Made by a program: the position numbers and the translations under genes. A stretch of 52,744 bases of DNA from GCA-002840305 sp964394905 (lineage in GTDB: Bacteria; Patescibacteriota; Patescibacteriia; Patescibacteriales; UBA12465). The number at the start of each line of letters is the position of its first letter. Positions within the stretch are counted from its first letter, which is position 1. A model generated the notes under the pieces. The model ran no database searches. It had not been told where the DNA came from and worked only from the letters and a program-made list of their open reading frames with translations. The stretch covers positions 1 through 52,744 of the forward strand of contig CAYMZF010000002.1 of NCBI GenBank assembly GCA_964394905.1, written 5' to 3'. This document shows, in pieces, positions 23,571 to 33,075 of the stretch.

Positions 23571-24632
23571 TTATTTATTTATTAAGAAATTACAAATATC
23601 TCCGTCGCGAACAACATAGTCTTTACCTTCGGTTTTAATTAAACCCAATTCTTTAGCTTTAATATCACCGCCGACTTCAACAAATTTTTCCCAGTTAATA
23701 ACTTCGGCGCGAACAAATCCTTTAGTAAAATCAGTATGAATTTCTCCGGCAGCTTGAGGAGCTTTAGTTCCGGTTTTAATAGTCCAAGCCCGGGTTTCGT
23801 CTTTTCCGGTGGTAAAAAAAGTTTCCAAACCTAATAATTTGTAAGAAGCTGAGATTAGTTTATCCAAACCGCTTCGGTTAATTCCTAATTCTTTCATGTA
23901 TTCGGCTTGTTCTTCTTCAGGAAGATTGGAAATTTCTTCTTCCATTTTAACGTTTAATCTGATTATCTCGCCGTCCCAAGAAAAATCAGTTTCTTTATTT
24001 AAATCATCCGAATTAAGAGCATAAATTATTGGTTTTAAAGTTAATAAGCTTAAGCTTTTAATAAATTCTTTTTCTTCTTCCTTTATTTCTAAATTTCTAG
24101 CCGCTTGACCGTCGTCTAAAACTTTTTTTATTCTTTCTAAAATTTCTTTTTCTTTGATAGCATTTTTATCGTTACCGTGGGCGTCTTTTATAGTTTTAGC
24201 TAATCTTTTTTCAACGGTTTTTATATCGGCAAAAATTAATTCCATAGTGATAGTTTCTTGATCGTCGATCGGATTGATTTCTCCGTTAACATGAATAACA
24301 TTTGGATCTTTGAAGTCTCGAACCACTTCGCAAATAGCATCGCATTCTCTAATGTGAGACAAAAATTGGTTGCCTAATCCTTCGCCGTCATGAGCTCCTT
24401 TAACTAATCCGGCGATATCAGTAAATTCAATAAAGGTCGGAATAATTTTAGCCGGTTTTGATATTTCAGCAATTTTTTCTAAGCGACTGTCCGGAACCTT
24501 TACCACTCCGACATTAGGATCAATGGTACAAAAAGGGTAATTGGAAGCTTCTACTTTCTTTTTAGTTAATACATTAAATAAAGTTGATTTGCCGACATTG
24601 GGTAGTCCGACAATTCCAATTGATAGTGACAT
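23571..24632 (-). CDS. ychF: Ribosome-binding ATPase YchF
   Basis: OBG-family P-loop NTPase that prefers ATP and binds ribosomes. The 353-residue protein has G1 GLPNVGKSTLFN, the switch region ASNYPFCTIDPN, G3 DIAGLVKGAHDGEGLGN, and a recognisable base-recognition segment YALNSDD in place of NKxD. The C-terminal TGS domain (about residues 270-353) shows TFFTTGKDETRAWTI and HTDFTKGFVRAEVI, ending in VRDGDICNFL. The length matches the family. Confidence 0.96.
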   Translation of the reverse strand: MSLSIGIVGLPNVGKSTLFNVLTKKKVEASNYPFCTIDPNVGVVKVPDSRLEKIAEISKPAKIIPTFIEFTDIAGLVKGAHDGEGLGNQFLSHIRECDAICEVVRDFKDPNVIHVNGEINPIDDQETITMELIFADIKTVEKRLAKTIKDAHGNDKNAIKEKEILERIKKVLDDGQAARNLEIKEEEKEFIKSLSLLTLKPIIYALNSDDLNKETDFSWDGEIIRLNVKMEEEISNLPEEEQAEYMKELGINRSGLDKLISASYKLLGLETFFTTGKDETRAWTIKTGTKAPQAAGEIHTDFTKGFVRAEVINWEKFVEVGGDIKAKELGLIKTEGKDYVVRDGDICNFLINK

Positions 24633-24841
24633 ATTTTAATTTTAGTACATTCAAATTATTAATAAATCCTTAGTTTGATTTATTGTATAATATTTATTAA
24701 AAAATAACAATAATAAGAAAAAAACGATTAAACTTTTTAAACTTAAAAAAATATGATATAATAATTTCACCTTTTAATAATATTAATTATTGGTTCACTT
24801 TTAATAATTTTTTAAAAATATTTTTAGTGACTAACAATTTT

Positions 24842-25177
24842 ATGAATAAACCTTTAGATATTAATAAAGATAATTTTGAGACGGAAGTTTTAAAATCGGA
24901 TTTGCCGGTTTTAGTGGATTTTTGGGCTCCATGGTGTATGCCTTGTAAAATGATGGCTCCGGTTTTAGAAGAATTAGCTACTTTAATGGATGGGAAAATA
25001 AAAGTAATGAAGGTTAATACCGAAGATTCGGCTAATCAGGAATTAGCTTTAAGATATGAAATTCAAAGTGTTCCTAGTATGATGTTGTTTAAAGACGGAC
25101 AGTTAATTTGGGAATTTATCGGTATGCATTCCCGAGACTCTTTAGCTCAAGAAATCGAAGAGCATTTAAAAAAATAA
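24842..25177 (+). CDS. trxA: Thioredoxin
   Basis: Starting at ATG 24842 the protein is 111 residues and begins MNKPLDINKDNF. An upstream in-frame GTG at 24827 adds five residues and is less likely. The active site is WAPWCMPCKMMAP, so the dithiol is CMPC, not the usual CGPC. The cis-proline loop is VPSMMLFKDG. It lies 9 bp upstream of thioredoxin reductase, giving a complete NADPH-thioredoxin pair in one transcript. The change of GP to MP in the active site should alter redox potential (inference from family knowledge). Confidence 0.93.
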   Translation: MNKPLDINKDNFETEVLKSDLPVLVDFWAPWCMPCKMMAPVLEELATLMDGKIKVMKVNTEDSANQELALRYEIQSVPSMMLFKDGQLIWEFIGMHSRDSLAQEIEEHLKK

Positions 25178-25186
25178 TACAATTTT

Positions 25187-26107
25187 ATGATTTATGATTT
25201 AATAATTATTGGAGCCGGTCCGGCCGGTTTAACAGCTTCAATTTACGCTTCCAGATACAAAATTAATCATGCGGTAATCGGAGAAATTCCGGGCGGTTTA
25301 ATTTCCGAGGCACATAATGTTTGTAATTTTCCGGGAGAAATAGAAATTAGCGGTTTTGATCTAATGACTAAAATTAAAAACCATGCTCAAAGCTTGGGAG
25401 CGGAAATTATGACTATGGAAAAAATAGTAAAAATTGAACACAACAATAATAATTTTAATCTAATCACCGAATCAAAAAAAACTTTAGAAACTAAAAATAT
25501 TTTATTAGCCACCGGAACTAAACGTCGTCAATTAAATTTACCGGAAGAAAAAAAATATATTGGCAAAGGTTTAGCTTATTGCGCAACTTGCGATGCTATG
25601 TTCTATAAAAATAAAATTGTTGGAGTGGTCGGAGGGGGTAATAGCGCTTTAACCTCAGCTTTGTATTTATCGGAAGTGGCCGAAAAAGTCTATTTAATAG
25701 TAAAAGGAGCTGAATTTAATGGTGAAATGGTTTGGGTAGAACATGTTCTAAACAATAAAAAGATTGAAGTCCTTTTTAATAATGGAGTGGAAAAATTAAA
25801 TGGAGAAATTAAATTAGAATCAATTGATTTAAGTGTTGATTATCAGGATAATAATAATTTAAAACTTGACGGTTTGTTTGTGGAAATCGGTACCGAACCG
25901 GATAAATTATTAATTGAACAATTAGGCTTAATAACCGATAAAAATTATATAGTAGTAGATAAGGAACAAAAAACAAATCGATTGGGTGTTTGGGCGGCCG
26001 GAGATATTACCACTAATTCGGCCGGTTTTAGACAAGTTATTACCGCTTGTAGCGAGGGAGCAATTGCGGCTTTTAGTATTTTTTCCGAGCTACAAAAAAA
26101 TAAATAA
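25187..26107 (+). CDS. trxB: Thioredoxin reductase
   Basis: FAD-dependent NADPH-thioredoxin oxidoreductase of 306 residues. The FAD-binding GAGPAGLTASIYASRY motif is at the N-terminus. The redox-active CATC (Cys132 and Cys135) precedes a second Rossmann motif, VVGGGNSALTSAL. The closing FAD motif reads GVWAAGDITTNSAGFRQVITACSEGAIAAF. The usual HRR NADPH phosphate-binding motif is not evident: the region after GGGNSALTSALYLSEVAEKVYLIVKG lacks it, so cofactor preference may differ. Organised with trxA. Confidence 0.94.
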   Translation: MIYDLIIIGAGPAGLTASIYASRYKINHAVIGEIPGGLISEAHNVCNFPGEIEISGFDLMTKIKNHAQSLGAEIMTMEKIVKIEHNNNNFNLITESKKTLETKNILLATGTKRRQLNLPEEKKYIGKGLAYCATCDAMFYKNKIVGVVGGGNSALTSALYLSEVAEKVYLIVKGAEFNGEMVWVEHVLNNKKIEVLFNNGVEKLNGEIKLESIDLSVDYQDNNNLKLDGLFVEIGTEPDKLLIEQLGLITDKNYIVVDKEQKTNRLGVWAAGDITTNSAGFRQVITACSEGAIAAFSIFSELQKNK

Positions 26108-26148
26108 TGTTTTGTCGTTTTGTACTATAATATTATATTTGATTATAT

Positions 26149-26180
26149 AAAAAAATCTCATTCTTTCAAATGAGATTTTT
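26149..26180. terminator. Bidirectional terminator
   Basis: AAAAATCTCATT, a CTTTCA loop and AATGAGATTTTTT form a 12-bp stem between the convergent trxB (+) and the thioredoxin-fold protein (-). Confidence 0.85.
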
Positions 26181-26212
26181 TAGTTGGGAAGTATTTTTAA
26201 AAGTGATTATTT

Positions 26213-27256
26213 TTATTCACCAAAACCATAACTTGGTTCAGTTGTTGATAATTGAGTTTGACAAGATTCGGGAGCGGTAGTGAAAGCGGAACAGACTAAG
26301 GTTAATAAACTTTGAGAGTCACGAGCAGAACTAACTGATTCTCCGTTAATAACTAAAGTCGGTGATCCTTCAACGCCATATTTGTCATTATCTTCTTGAT
26401 AAATCGGAAATATTGGATAAGTATCATTTAGCCAAGTTGATTTATCGTTGTAACTTTCACTGATTTTGTATTCTTTATCAGTTTTATCAACGCAATTGTC
26501 TATATTGTTTTTATTAATACCGGTTTCGGTTAAACAATCTTCGGATTTACCGCTTTTTACATAACAACTTAAATAACTAAGTAATTTATCGTTGTTTTCT
26601 TTTTGAATACAATATTGAGTCATTTCTTCGTCTAATTCAGCTTTTTCATGCATAGCATAAGTGTTAAATTTCAATGTAAAATCAACCGAATCTTTTAAAG
26701 TTTCTAAAACTGAGATTAAACCTTTTTCCATTTGAGTTCCGTAAGGACATTCACTCATGACAAATAATTCAATAACCGGTTTATCATTTTTGTTGGTAAC
26801 TTCAGTCGCCTCACTGGTGGAAGAATTATTTAAACTGTCTTCATACTCTTTAATATTAATTGATTGAGGAAAAAATAATTCACCGTCTTGACTAATATAG
26901 GAATCAATTAATTCTCCGGTTCCAGCATCACCTAAGTCAATGGATAATTTATACAAACCGTATTCTTTTGTTATTTCTTTAATAGTAGCTTTAGTTCCCG
27001 GTAACATTAAATTATTATTAATAAATTCTTCGGCCATAACCTTGGCATCATCAATATTTAAATCATTTTTTTTCGGAGAAAGTTTAAATACTAATAGACC
27101 TAAAATTAACAAGACTATCGCTGAAATAATAATAAAAATCAGCTTTTTTTTATTTATTTTTTTGCCATCATTGTCATTTTCCTTTTTTTCTTCTTTTTCA
27201 ATTTTAATTTTTTTAGAATCCTCTTTTTTTTCGGATTCTTTTTTTTCTTTATCCAT
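26213..27256 (-). CDS. Membrane-anchored thioredoxin-fold protein with CPYG motif
   Basis: The 347-residue protein has a very charged Lys/Glu N-terminus (1-37), one membrane helix (about 38-58) and an extracytoplasmic domain. Residues 160-320 have a thioredoxin/GILT-like fold: VIELFVMSECPYGTQ contains a CPYG motif with only one active-site cysteine (C170), and the cis-proline loop is GSPTLVINGE. Four or five further cysteines lie between and after. The single cysteine argues against classic DsbA oxidase activity. It may be a GILT-like or reductase/isomerase-type protein (inference). A 70-residue PepSY-like segment may precede it. Confidence 0.75.
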   Translation of the reverse strand: MDKEKKESEKKEDSKKIKIEKEEKKENDNDGKKINKKKLIFIIISAIVLLILGLLVFKLSPKKNDLNIDDAKVMAEEFINNNLMLPGTKATIKEITKEYGLYKLSIDLGDAGTGELIDSYISQDGELFFPQSINIKEYEDSLNNSSTSEATEVTNKNDKPVIELFVMSECPYGTQMEKGLISVLETLKDSVDFTLKFNTYAMHEKAELDEEMTQYCIQKENNDKLLSYLSCYVKSGKSEDCLTETGINKNNIDNCVDKTDKEYKISESYNDKSTWLNDTYPIFPIYQEDNDKYGVEGSPTLVINGESVSSARDSQSLLTLVCSAFTTAPESCQTQLSTTEPSYGFGE

Positions 27257-27378
27257 AGTTTTATTATTTAAAAAATACTTTTAATTTCTAGTATTTTTTA
27301 AAATTAAATATAAAAAACAAATTAAAGCTATAAAAGCCTTATGATTATTGTAACAATTTTTTTAAAAAATAACAAGTT

Positions 27379-28761
27379 TTATTTCTTTTTAAAAATAACA
27401 AAAATGAGTGTAAATATAATAAAAATTATTAAATAGGTTAATATAATTTTATTTCGTTGTTGATTATTTGTTTTCCAAAAGCCGTCATTTAAAGTTTGAC
27501 TGTCGGCTGTTTTTGCTTCTTTTTTGTCTTCTCCAGTATCTAAATTTTTTATATGATCAGAATTAATGGGAATTATTTGAAATGAAGAAGATGATGGGGT
27601 AAAAGCTAATAAACCGGTAATTAAAAAATTTTGTCCGACTATCAATTTTTTTCCGGATATTTTTGTTCCGGGTTTTATTTTAATTAGAATTTCATCTTGG
27701 CCGTCATTTAAATAAATTTCTCCGTTGGAATTTTGGGTAATTTGTCCTTGAACTGTTTTTAAATTATCGGCTTGTGTGTCGGTAAAATTGTTTATATTTT
27801 CTATAGTGGTTGTCGGTAAAGAATTGGCGGAAGAAACAATTTTTATATCGGTTATTTCTTTAGTTTTTATTTTAAAAGAAAATTTATTGTTTTCAGTCAC
27901 GGCCACTTCGCCTTGAATTTGTACTCGGTCGCCAATTTTTAATTCTGGAAAAAGTTTATTGTAATTGTATATTTTTAAACCGTAAATATTAGGATCATTT
28001 TCGTATTTATCATGGATATAAAAATATTGAGCACCTAAAACTTTCGGCAAGACACTTACCAAGCCTTCAACCATTATTAAGCTTTTATTACTAAGTTTTT
28101 TTATATCTTTTAAACTTACAGTTTGATAATTTTTGGGGTTGACTTTGTCGGTTTGTGAATAAGTTTTTGAATCAGTTGAGGTAGTTGTTTCTTGGTAATT
28201 GGAAATAGTGATAATTTCATTTTTAGAATTTACAATAGTAATATTGTTTGATTCGATTATAAACTTGGTGTCAATTTGAGAATCAGGATTTGATCTTTTT
28301 AAACTTTGATTATTTTTTAACAATACTAAATCATCAAAAATAATTTGATCGCTGATGTTCTTATCAGCATCATATAAAATTAAAGTATTATTGGATGACA
28401 GAGAATTAGAATTGGAATAATTTAAGTCCGATCTAATACTGGAACCAAAATTGGGACTGGAGATTAAAAAATAAGACTTGGGCGGAATGATTCCAATAAA
28501 CTTTTTATTGGACACTAAAATACTCTCGGTTCCACTAACGGTCTTTTTCTTTAATGAATAGTTTTTTAAATCAATCGCCGAATCGCTTTGATTATATAAT
28601 TCCACAAATTCATTTTTAACGTTATCGTCTTGACCCGTCATTACTTGATTTATAATAATGGAAGAGACTTTGGCGTGAGAAAAAGTCGGATACAAAAATA
28701 TTATTGATAATAAATTAAAAAAGATTAAATAAAACCAAAAAAATAAAGCTGATTTTTTCAT
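27379..28761 (-). CDS. Surface-anchored lamin-tail-domain (LTD) protein with OB-fold domain
   Basis: The 460-residue protein has an N-terminal signal peptide (about 1-30) and an LTD (about 35-150) with ISSIIINQVM, EFVELYNQSDSAIDLKNYSL and QIIFDDL. A low-complexity linker and an OB-fold nucleic-acid-binding-like domain (about 215-310, with KIGDRVQIQGEVAV) follow, then a second OB-like copy. A C-terminal membrane helix (about 440-456, IFIIFTLIFVIF) is followed by Lys-rich residues, a cell-surface anchor. LTD plus OB-fold architecture is found in secreted nucleases and DNA-binding surface proteins. No nuclease motif is visible here. Confidence 0.82.
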   Translation of the reverse strand: MKKSALFFWFYLIFFNLLSIIFLYPTFSHAKVSSIIINQVMTGQDDNVKNEFVELYNQSDSAIDLKNYSLKKKTVSGTESILVSNKKFIGIIPPKSYFLISSPNFGSSIRSDLNYSNSNSLSSNNTLILYDADKNISDQIIFDDLVLLKNNQSLKRSNPDSQIDTKFIIESNNITIVNSKNEIITISNYQETTTSTDSKTYSQTDKVNPKNYQTVSLKDIKKLSNKSLIMVEGLVSVLPKVLGAQYFYIHDKYENDPNIYGLKIYNYNKLFPELKIGDRVQIQGEVAVTENNKFSFKIKTKEITDIKIVSSANSLPTTTIENINNFTDTQADNLKTVQGQITQNSNGEIYLNDGQDEILIKIKPGTKISGKKLIVGQNFLITGLLAFTPSSSSFQIIPINSDHIKNLDTGEDKKEAKTADSQTLNDGFWKTNNQQRNKIILTYLIIFIIFTLIFVIFKKK

Positions 28762-28846
28762 AAAAATAATTTAAGAATAAAACAGCTTTATTTTATATAG
28801 ATAGAGGTAAATTCAACTATAATTACAATTAAAATTTAACTAACTT

Positions 28847-29620
28847 TTATTTAACTTTATTTAAAATTTCTTTTAAGTCCGGATCAATGTCAATTATAAT
28901 ATCCTGTTGTTCTCCGGATGGATCAATAAAATTTAAATGATTAGCCATTAAAAAAATTCTGGTAATATTTAATTTCTTATTTTGTAATTTACTTTTTTTA
29001 TTACCATATAAATTATCACCTAAAAGCGGATGGCCGAAAGCTGAAAAATGAACTCTAATTTGATGAGTTCGTCCGGTTTTTATACTTACTTTTACTAAAG
29101 TAAAATTGATTAATTTTTTTATAACCCAAAATTCAGTGATGGCCGAACGTGATTTAGCCAAGGCTTCCAGGTGTCCTTTAGCGCGATTAGATATTTGATC
29201 ATCATCTAATTTTTCTAACTTATCTAAATTTTTTATAGTATTAGGAATAGCGGCCATTTTATAGCCTTGACTGGATCGACTGATAGGAAAATCAATTATA
29301 CCTTCGTCGCGATCAAGTTTTCCATTTACCAAAGCCAAATATTCTTTTTTTATTTTTCGGTTTTTAAATTGATCTTTAAAATATTCAAAAGCTGTATTAT
29401 TTTTAGCTATAATCATTAAACCGCTGGCTTCTTTATCTAAGCGATGAACAATTCCGGGACGCAGAGAATCTTCTCCGACCCCTTTTAATTCCGGATATTT
29501 TTCTGTTAAATAATCAACTAAAGTTTTTTCGGTAATACCCGGGCCACCATGAACAATTAAATTAGCCGGTTTGTTTATAACTAAGTAATTGGAGGTTTCT
29601 TTTACAATTTGAATATTCAT
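28847..29620 (-). CDS. RluA-family 23S rRNA/tRNA pseudouridine synthase
   Basis: The 257-residue protein has the catalytic HRLD motif in RPGIVHRLDKEASGLMIIAKN, with the catalytic Asp. KTGRTHQIRVHFSAFGHPLLGD, the RluA signature, is present. There is no S4 domain at the N-terminus, so it is a short member resembling RluA, RluC or RluD. The substrate uridine cannot be assigned from sequence. Its start overlaps the flippase stop by 4 bp, so the two are translationally coupled. Confidence 0.92.
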   Translation of the reverse strand: MNIQIVKETSNYLVINKPANLIVHGGPGITEKTLVDYLTEKYPELKGVGEDSLRPGIVHRLDKEASGLMIIAKNNTAFEYFKDQFKNRKIKKEYLALVNGKLDRDEGIIDFPISRSSQGYKMAAIPNTIKNLDKLEKLDDDQISNRAKGHLEALAKSRSAITEFWVIKKLINFTLVKVSIKTGRTHQIRVHFSAFGHPLLGDNLYGNKKSKLQNKKLNITRIFLMANHLNFIDPSGEQQDIIIDIDPDLKEILNKVK

Positions 29621-31065
29621 ATATTTTTTTTATCGGGTATAATAATTTTTAAATCATCTTTGGTTATACCTTTAAATACATATAATAGCAAGAAGTAAAT
29701 AATTATGGCCAGTAATATTATTAATAATAATATTGAACCGTTTTGATATAAATAACGAGGAACGGCTGACATAAAAATAGCCATACCTAAAGCGGCTAAA
29801 AGTGATTGTCCGACAATTTTTAAATTAGGTTTAAAGCCAGTATTTTTTTTAACGCACAAATAACTGCCGATTAAAATGGCCAAATTACTATAAACCGTTA
29901 CAATTGAAGCTCCGATATAAGAAAATTTTGGAATTAAGATAAAATATAAAACCACAGAACTAATCATGGTAAAAACATATAACCAAATAACTTTTTTTTG
30001 TTTATCAATCGCAATAATTAAATGAGAAAAAACACAGCTGATAAATAATAGTGAAGTGGATAACATTAAAATTTGTAAAGACAAACCGCTATCGGCAAAA
30101 CTTTCTCCGGCGATTAAAGTAATAACTTCTTTAGCCGTAAATTGAGTTCCGACAATTAAGGGGATAGCTAAAATAATCATAAAATCAAATGATTTTTGGG
30201 CTAATTTTTTAAAGAAATCTAAATTTTTATTTATCCAATTAAGAGTAAAAAGCGGTAACATCACTCCCACAAACATATAGGGAATAGTACTGATAACTTC
30301 AATGGTTCGATAAGCGGCTCCGTAAACGCCGACATCCTTTATATTTTTAAACAGGGATAATATAATAACGTCGCTTTTTTGATAAATTAAATTTAAAATT
30401 ATAGTAATGGCTAAAGGCCAAGAATTTTTTAAAATTTTTTTCCAAACGGTAAAATCAAATTCAAATTTTATTTTAGCCGATTTTTTTCCAAACAACCAAT
30501 TGATTAAAAAATTAATAAAAGCGCTGATAACCGAAGCCCATAAAACTCCAGACAACCCATAATTTAATTTTATAAAAACAAAAATTGTTATAACTAAAAA
30601 TATTTTACTTATTACTTCGGCTAACATCGCTCTCTGCATTTGCAAAGTTTTTTGGAATAAACCAATTAAAATTTGGTTAAGAGCCGGAAAAATATAAATC
30701 AAAGTGGCAATGGCTACGCCAATTTTTATAGTTTCACCGTACGGAAAAAAGAAAATACAAATCGGAGCTAAACCCAATAGGATTAAGGCTGAGAAAAAAC
30801 GGATGGAAAACAAGTTAGAAAGAGTTTTGTCTACATTTTTTTCATTGGGATCACTTATCATTTTAGTGGTGATAAGATTTAATCCCAAATCGGCTGACAT
30901 AGCAAAAAATGAAACAAAAGTGATGACCGTTGAATATTCACCAAAACCTTCGGTTCCCAAATATCTGGTCATAATAGCCAAAGAGATAACTCCCAATAAA
31001 GTTGACAAAGCTTTACCGATAATTTGAACCATAGTATTGTAAGCGATTTTTTTCTTAAGTTCCAT
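29617..31065 (-). CDS. Oligosaccharide flippase family protein (MATE-like)
   Basis: This 482-residue polytopic protein has about twelve to fourteen membrane helices. It belongs to the Wzx/PST family that flips lipid-linked glycans. The start MELKKKIAYNTMVQIIGKAL and the segment SLAIMTRYLGTEGFGEYSTV are typical of the family. No glycosyltransferase genes flank it, so the substrate is unknown. Its stop overlaps the RluA-family start by 4 bp. Confidence 0.88.
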   Translation of the reverse strand: MELKKKIAYNTMVQIIGKALSTLLGVISLAIMTRYLGTEGFGEYSTVITFVSFFAMSADLGLNLITTKMISDPNEKNVDKTLSNLFSIRFFSALILLGLAPICIFFFPYGETIKIGVAIATLIYIFPALNQILIGLFQKTLQMQRAMLAEVISKIFLVITIFVFIKLNYGLSGVLWASVISAFINFLINWLFGKKSAKIKFEFDFTVWKKILKNSWPLAITIILNLIYQKSDVIILSLFKNIKDVGVYGAAYRTIEVISTIPYMFVGVMLPLFTLNWINKNLDFFKKLAQKSFDFMIILAIPLIVGTQFTAKEVITLIAGESFADSGLSLQILMLSTSLLFISCVFSHLIIAIDKQKKVIWLYVFTMISSVVLYFILIPKFSYIGASIVTVYSNLAILIGSYLCVKKNTGFKPNLKIVGQSLLAALGMAIFMSAVPRYLYQNGSILLLIILLAIIIYFLLLYVFKGITKDDLKIIIPDKKNI

Positions 31066-31124
31066 TTGTTTTTTTTATAAAAATAGTATATAATTTTAGT
31101 ATATAAAAATATTATCACAATTTT

Positions 31125-31574
31125 ATGAAAAAAGCGAAAAACATTTTTTTATCACTTTCTTTTCTTTTTCTGACAATTTTTTTAACAGCTGACAGTAACC
31201 TATTAAATTTAAAAAGTGCTCAAGCCAGTTCTTTGTGGGAGTCACAAAATGGTATGACCGAAGTAGGAAGTGCTTTCGGTGAAAGTGCTGACCCGGAAGA
31301 TATTAGATATAAAGTGGTAAAAATTATTAATATTGTTTTATCAATTTTAGGAATTTTATTAGTTGTTTTAATTATTTATGCCGGTTTTTTATGGATGACA
31401 GCCGGGGGTAATGAAGATCAAATTAGCAAAGCTAAAAAAATAATGATTAACGCTATTATTGGGTTAGTACTAATACTTTTTGCTTGGTCAATAACCTATT
31501 TTATTATGATGCGTTTAAATGCTATTAATATAGGTGATCCTAATTATCGTAATCCCAATCCGATGTCTTATTAA
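31125..31574 (+). CDS. T4SS-type pilin-like membrane protein
   Basis: The 149-residue protein has a signal peptide-like start (about 1-34). A mature part with two membrane helices follows, about residues 65-92 (INIVLSILGILLVVLIIYAGFLWM) and 104-128 (NAIIGLVLILFAWSITYFIM). The TAGGNEDQISKAKKIMINAIIGL segment between them matches the TrbC/VirB2-like T4SS pilin family abundant in Patescibacteria. No other T4SS gene is nearby. The ATG is divergent from the flippase and the gene ends at a good terminator. Confidence 0.85.
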   Translation: MKKAKNIFLSLSFLFLTIFLTADSNLLNLKSAQASSLWESQNGMTEVGSAFGESADPEDIRYKVVKIINIVLSILGILLVVLIIYAGFLWMTAGGNEDQISKAKKIMINAIIGLVLILFAWSITYFIMMRLNAINIGDPNYRNPNPMSY

Positions 31575-31621
31575 CTAACAGATATTGTCTTTTTTTAAAA
31601 AATTTGTTAATATATATTTAT

Positions 31622-31650
31622 AAAGCTAATTGATGATACAATTAGCTTTT
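31622..31650 (+). terminator. Terminator of the pilin-like gene
   Basis: AAAGCTAATTG and CAATTAGCTTT form an 11-bp stem with a short loop and TTTT. It lies 26 bp upstream of the nusA start. Confidence 0.8.
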
Positions 31651-31675
31651 AATTTAATAAAATAAAAGAAAAATT

Positions 31676-33001
31676 ATGTCAGAATTAATAAATGCCATCA
31701 AACAAGTGTGCGATGAAAAAAAGATAGAATATGATTTAGTGCTTTCGGCTATTGAGGCTTCTTTGGCGGCGGCTTATCGTAAGGATTACGGCAATAAAAT
31801 GCAAAATATCAAAGTTGATTTTAACCCTGAAACCGGAAAATCAAAAATTTATGACGTAAAAACCGTTGTTGAAGATTTATCGGCGGAAGAACAAAGAGAA
31901 TTTGATGAGGCTGAAAAAAATCGTGAAGCTAATTTAGAAAATAAAAATAAGGAATTTAATCCGATAAAAAAAGAACAAACAATAACGGAAACATCTGAAA
32001 CTGAAACTGAAAGAAAATTTAATCCTAAAAACGAAATTCAATTAAAAGACGCTGTTTTAATAAAAAAAGATGCTAAAATCGGAGATGAAATCATTTTTGA
32101 TTTAGAAGAACCAGACGGTTACGGACGAATGGCGGCTCAAACCGCTAAGCAAGTTATTATTCAAAAACTTAGAGAAATAGAAAAAGAGACTGTTTTTAAT
32201 GAATTTAAAGATCAAGAAGGAGAAGTTATTAATGGTATTATTCAGAGAATTGAAGGTCGTTTAGTTTTTGTAGATTTAGATAAAGCTATCGGAATTTTGC
32301 CTTTGGACGAACAAATTATGGGAGAACGATATAATATTGGTAATCGTATTAAAGTTTATGTAAAAGAAGTTCGTTCCGGAATTCGCGGAGCTGAAATTAT
32401 TTTGTCTCGTAAATCAGAGGAAATTGTTAAACAAATATTTATTATGGAAATTCCCGAAGTAGCCAATGGCTTAGTGGAAATAAAAAACGTAGCTCGAGAG
32501 GCCGGATCCAGATCTAAAGTAGCGATTTTTTCCGATTCGGAAAACATTGATCCGGTTGGATCTTGTGTCGGTCAACGAGGTGTTCGTATTCAAACTATTA
32601 TTAATGAATTAGGCGGTGAAAAAGTTGATATTATTGAATATAGTGATGATCCGGCTAAATTTATCAGTAATGCTTTAGCTCCGGCTAAGATTTTGGGAAT
32701 TGATATTGATATAAAAAACAAAAAGGCCGTTGCTAAAGTAGCTGTTGATAAATTGTCCTTAGCTATAGGAAAAAACGGTCAGAATGTTCGTTTAGCCGCT
32801 CGTTTGACGGGTTGGAAAATAGATATAATCTCTAGTGAAGGCGAGGAATTGGTAAAATTTGAAGAAGTGGTTGGCGATGATGATAATAAAGTTGATGATA
32901 TAAAAATTGAAAGAATAGTTCCAGACGAAGGAAATGAAGTTGAAAAAGAAGAAATTAAAGAAATTAAAAAGGAAAAAAAATCTCGAAAGAAAAGCGAATA
33001 A
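31676..33001 (+). CDS. nusA: Transcription termination/antitermination factor NusA
   Basis: The 441-residue protein has the N-terminal RNA polymerase-binding domain split by a charged insertion (about residues 85-125). The S1 domain (about 185-245) contains GIIQRIEGRLVFVDLDKAIGILP. KH1 and KH2 (about 250-380) carry DPVGSCVGQRGVRIQTI and AIGKNGQNVRLAARLTGWKIDI. The C-terminus is a Lys/Glu tail, and the acidic repeats of long NusA proteins are absent. The gene stands alone, since the usual partners rimP and infB are not adjacent. Confidence 0.96.
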   Translation: MSELINAIKQVCDEKKIEYDLVLSAIEASLAAAYRKDYGNKMQNIKVDFNPETGKSKIYDVKTVVEDLSAEEQREFDEAEKNREANLENKNKEFNPIKKEQTITETSETETERKFNPKNEIQLKDAVLIKKDAKIGDEIIFDLEEPDGYGRMAAQTAKQVIIQKLREIEKETVFNEFKDQEGEVINGIIQRIEGRLVFVDLDKAIGILPLDEQIMGERYNIGNRIKVYVKEVRSGIRGAEIILSRKSEEIVKQIFIMEIPEVANGLVEIKNVAREAGSRSKVAIFSDSENIDPVGSCVGQRGVRIQTIINELGGEKVDIIEYSDDPAKFISNALAPAKILGIDIDIKNKKAVAKVAVDKLSLAIGKNGQNVRLAARLTGWKIDIISSEGEELVKFEEVVGDDDNKVDDIKIERIVPDEGNEVEKEEIKEIKKEKKSRKKSE

Positions 33002-33075
33002 AAAATAGTTTATATAAAAATTAAAATTAATTTTTAGTTAATTTAAATTAATAATTAACTAAAAGAAAAAAAGTT

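Noticed and set aside
24827..24841. GTG start for thioredoxin
   Set aside because: It adds five residues only; the ATG at 24842 is the more usual start and gives a typical length.
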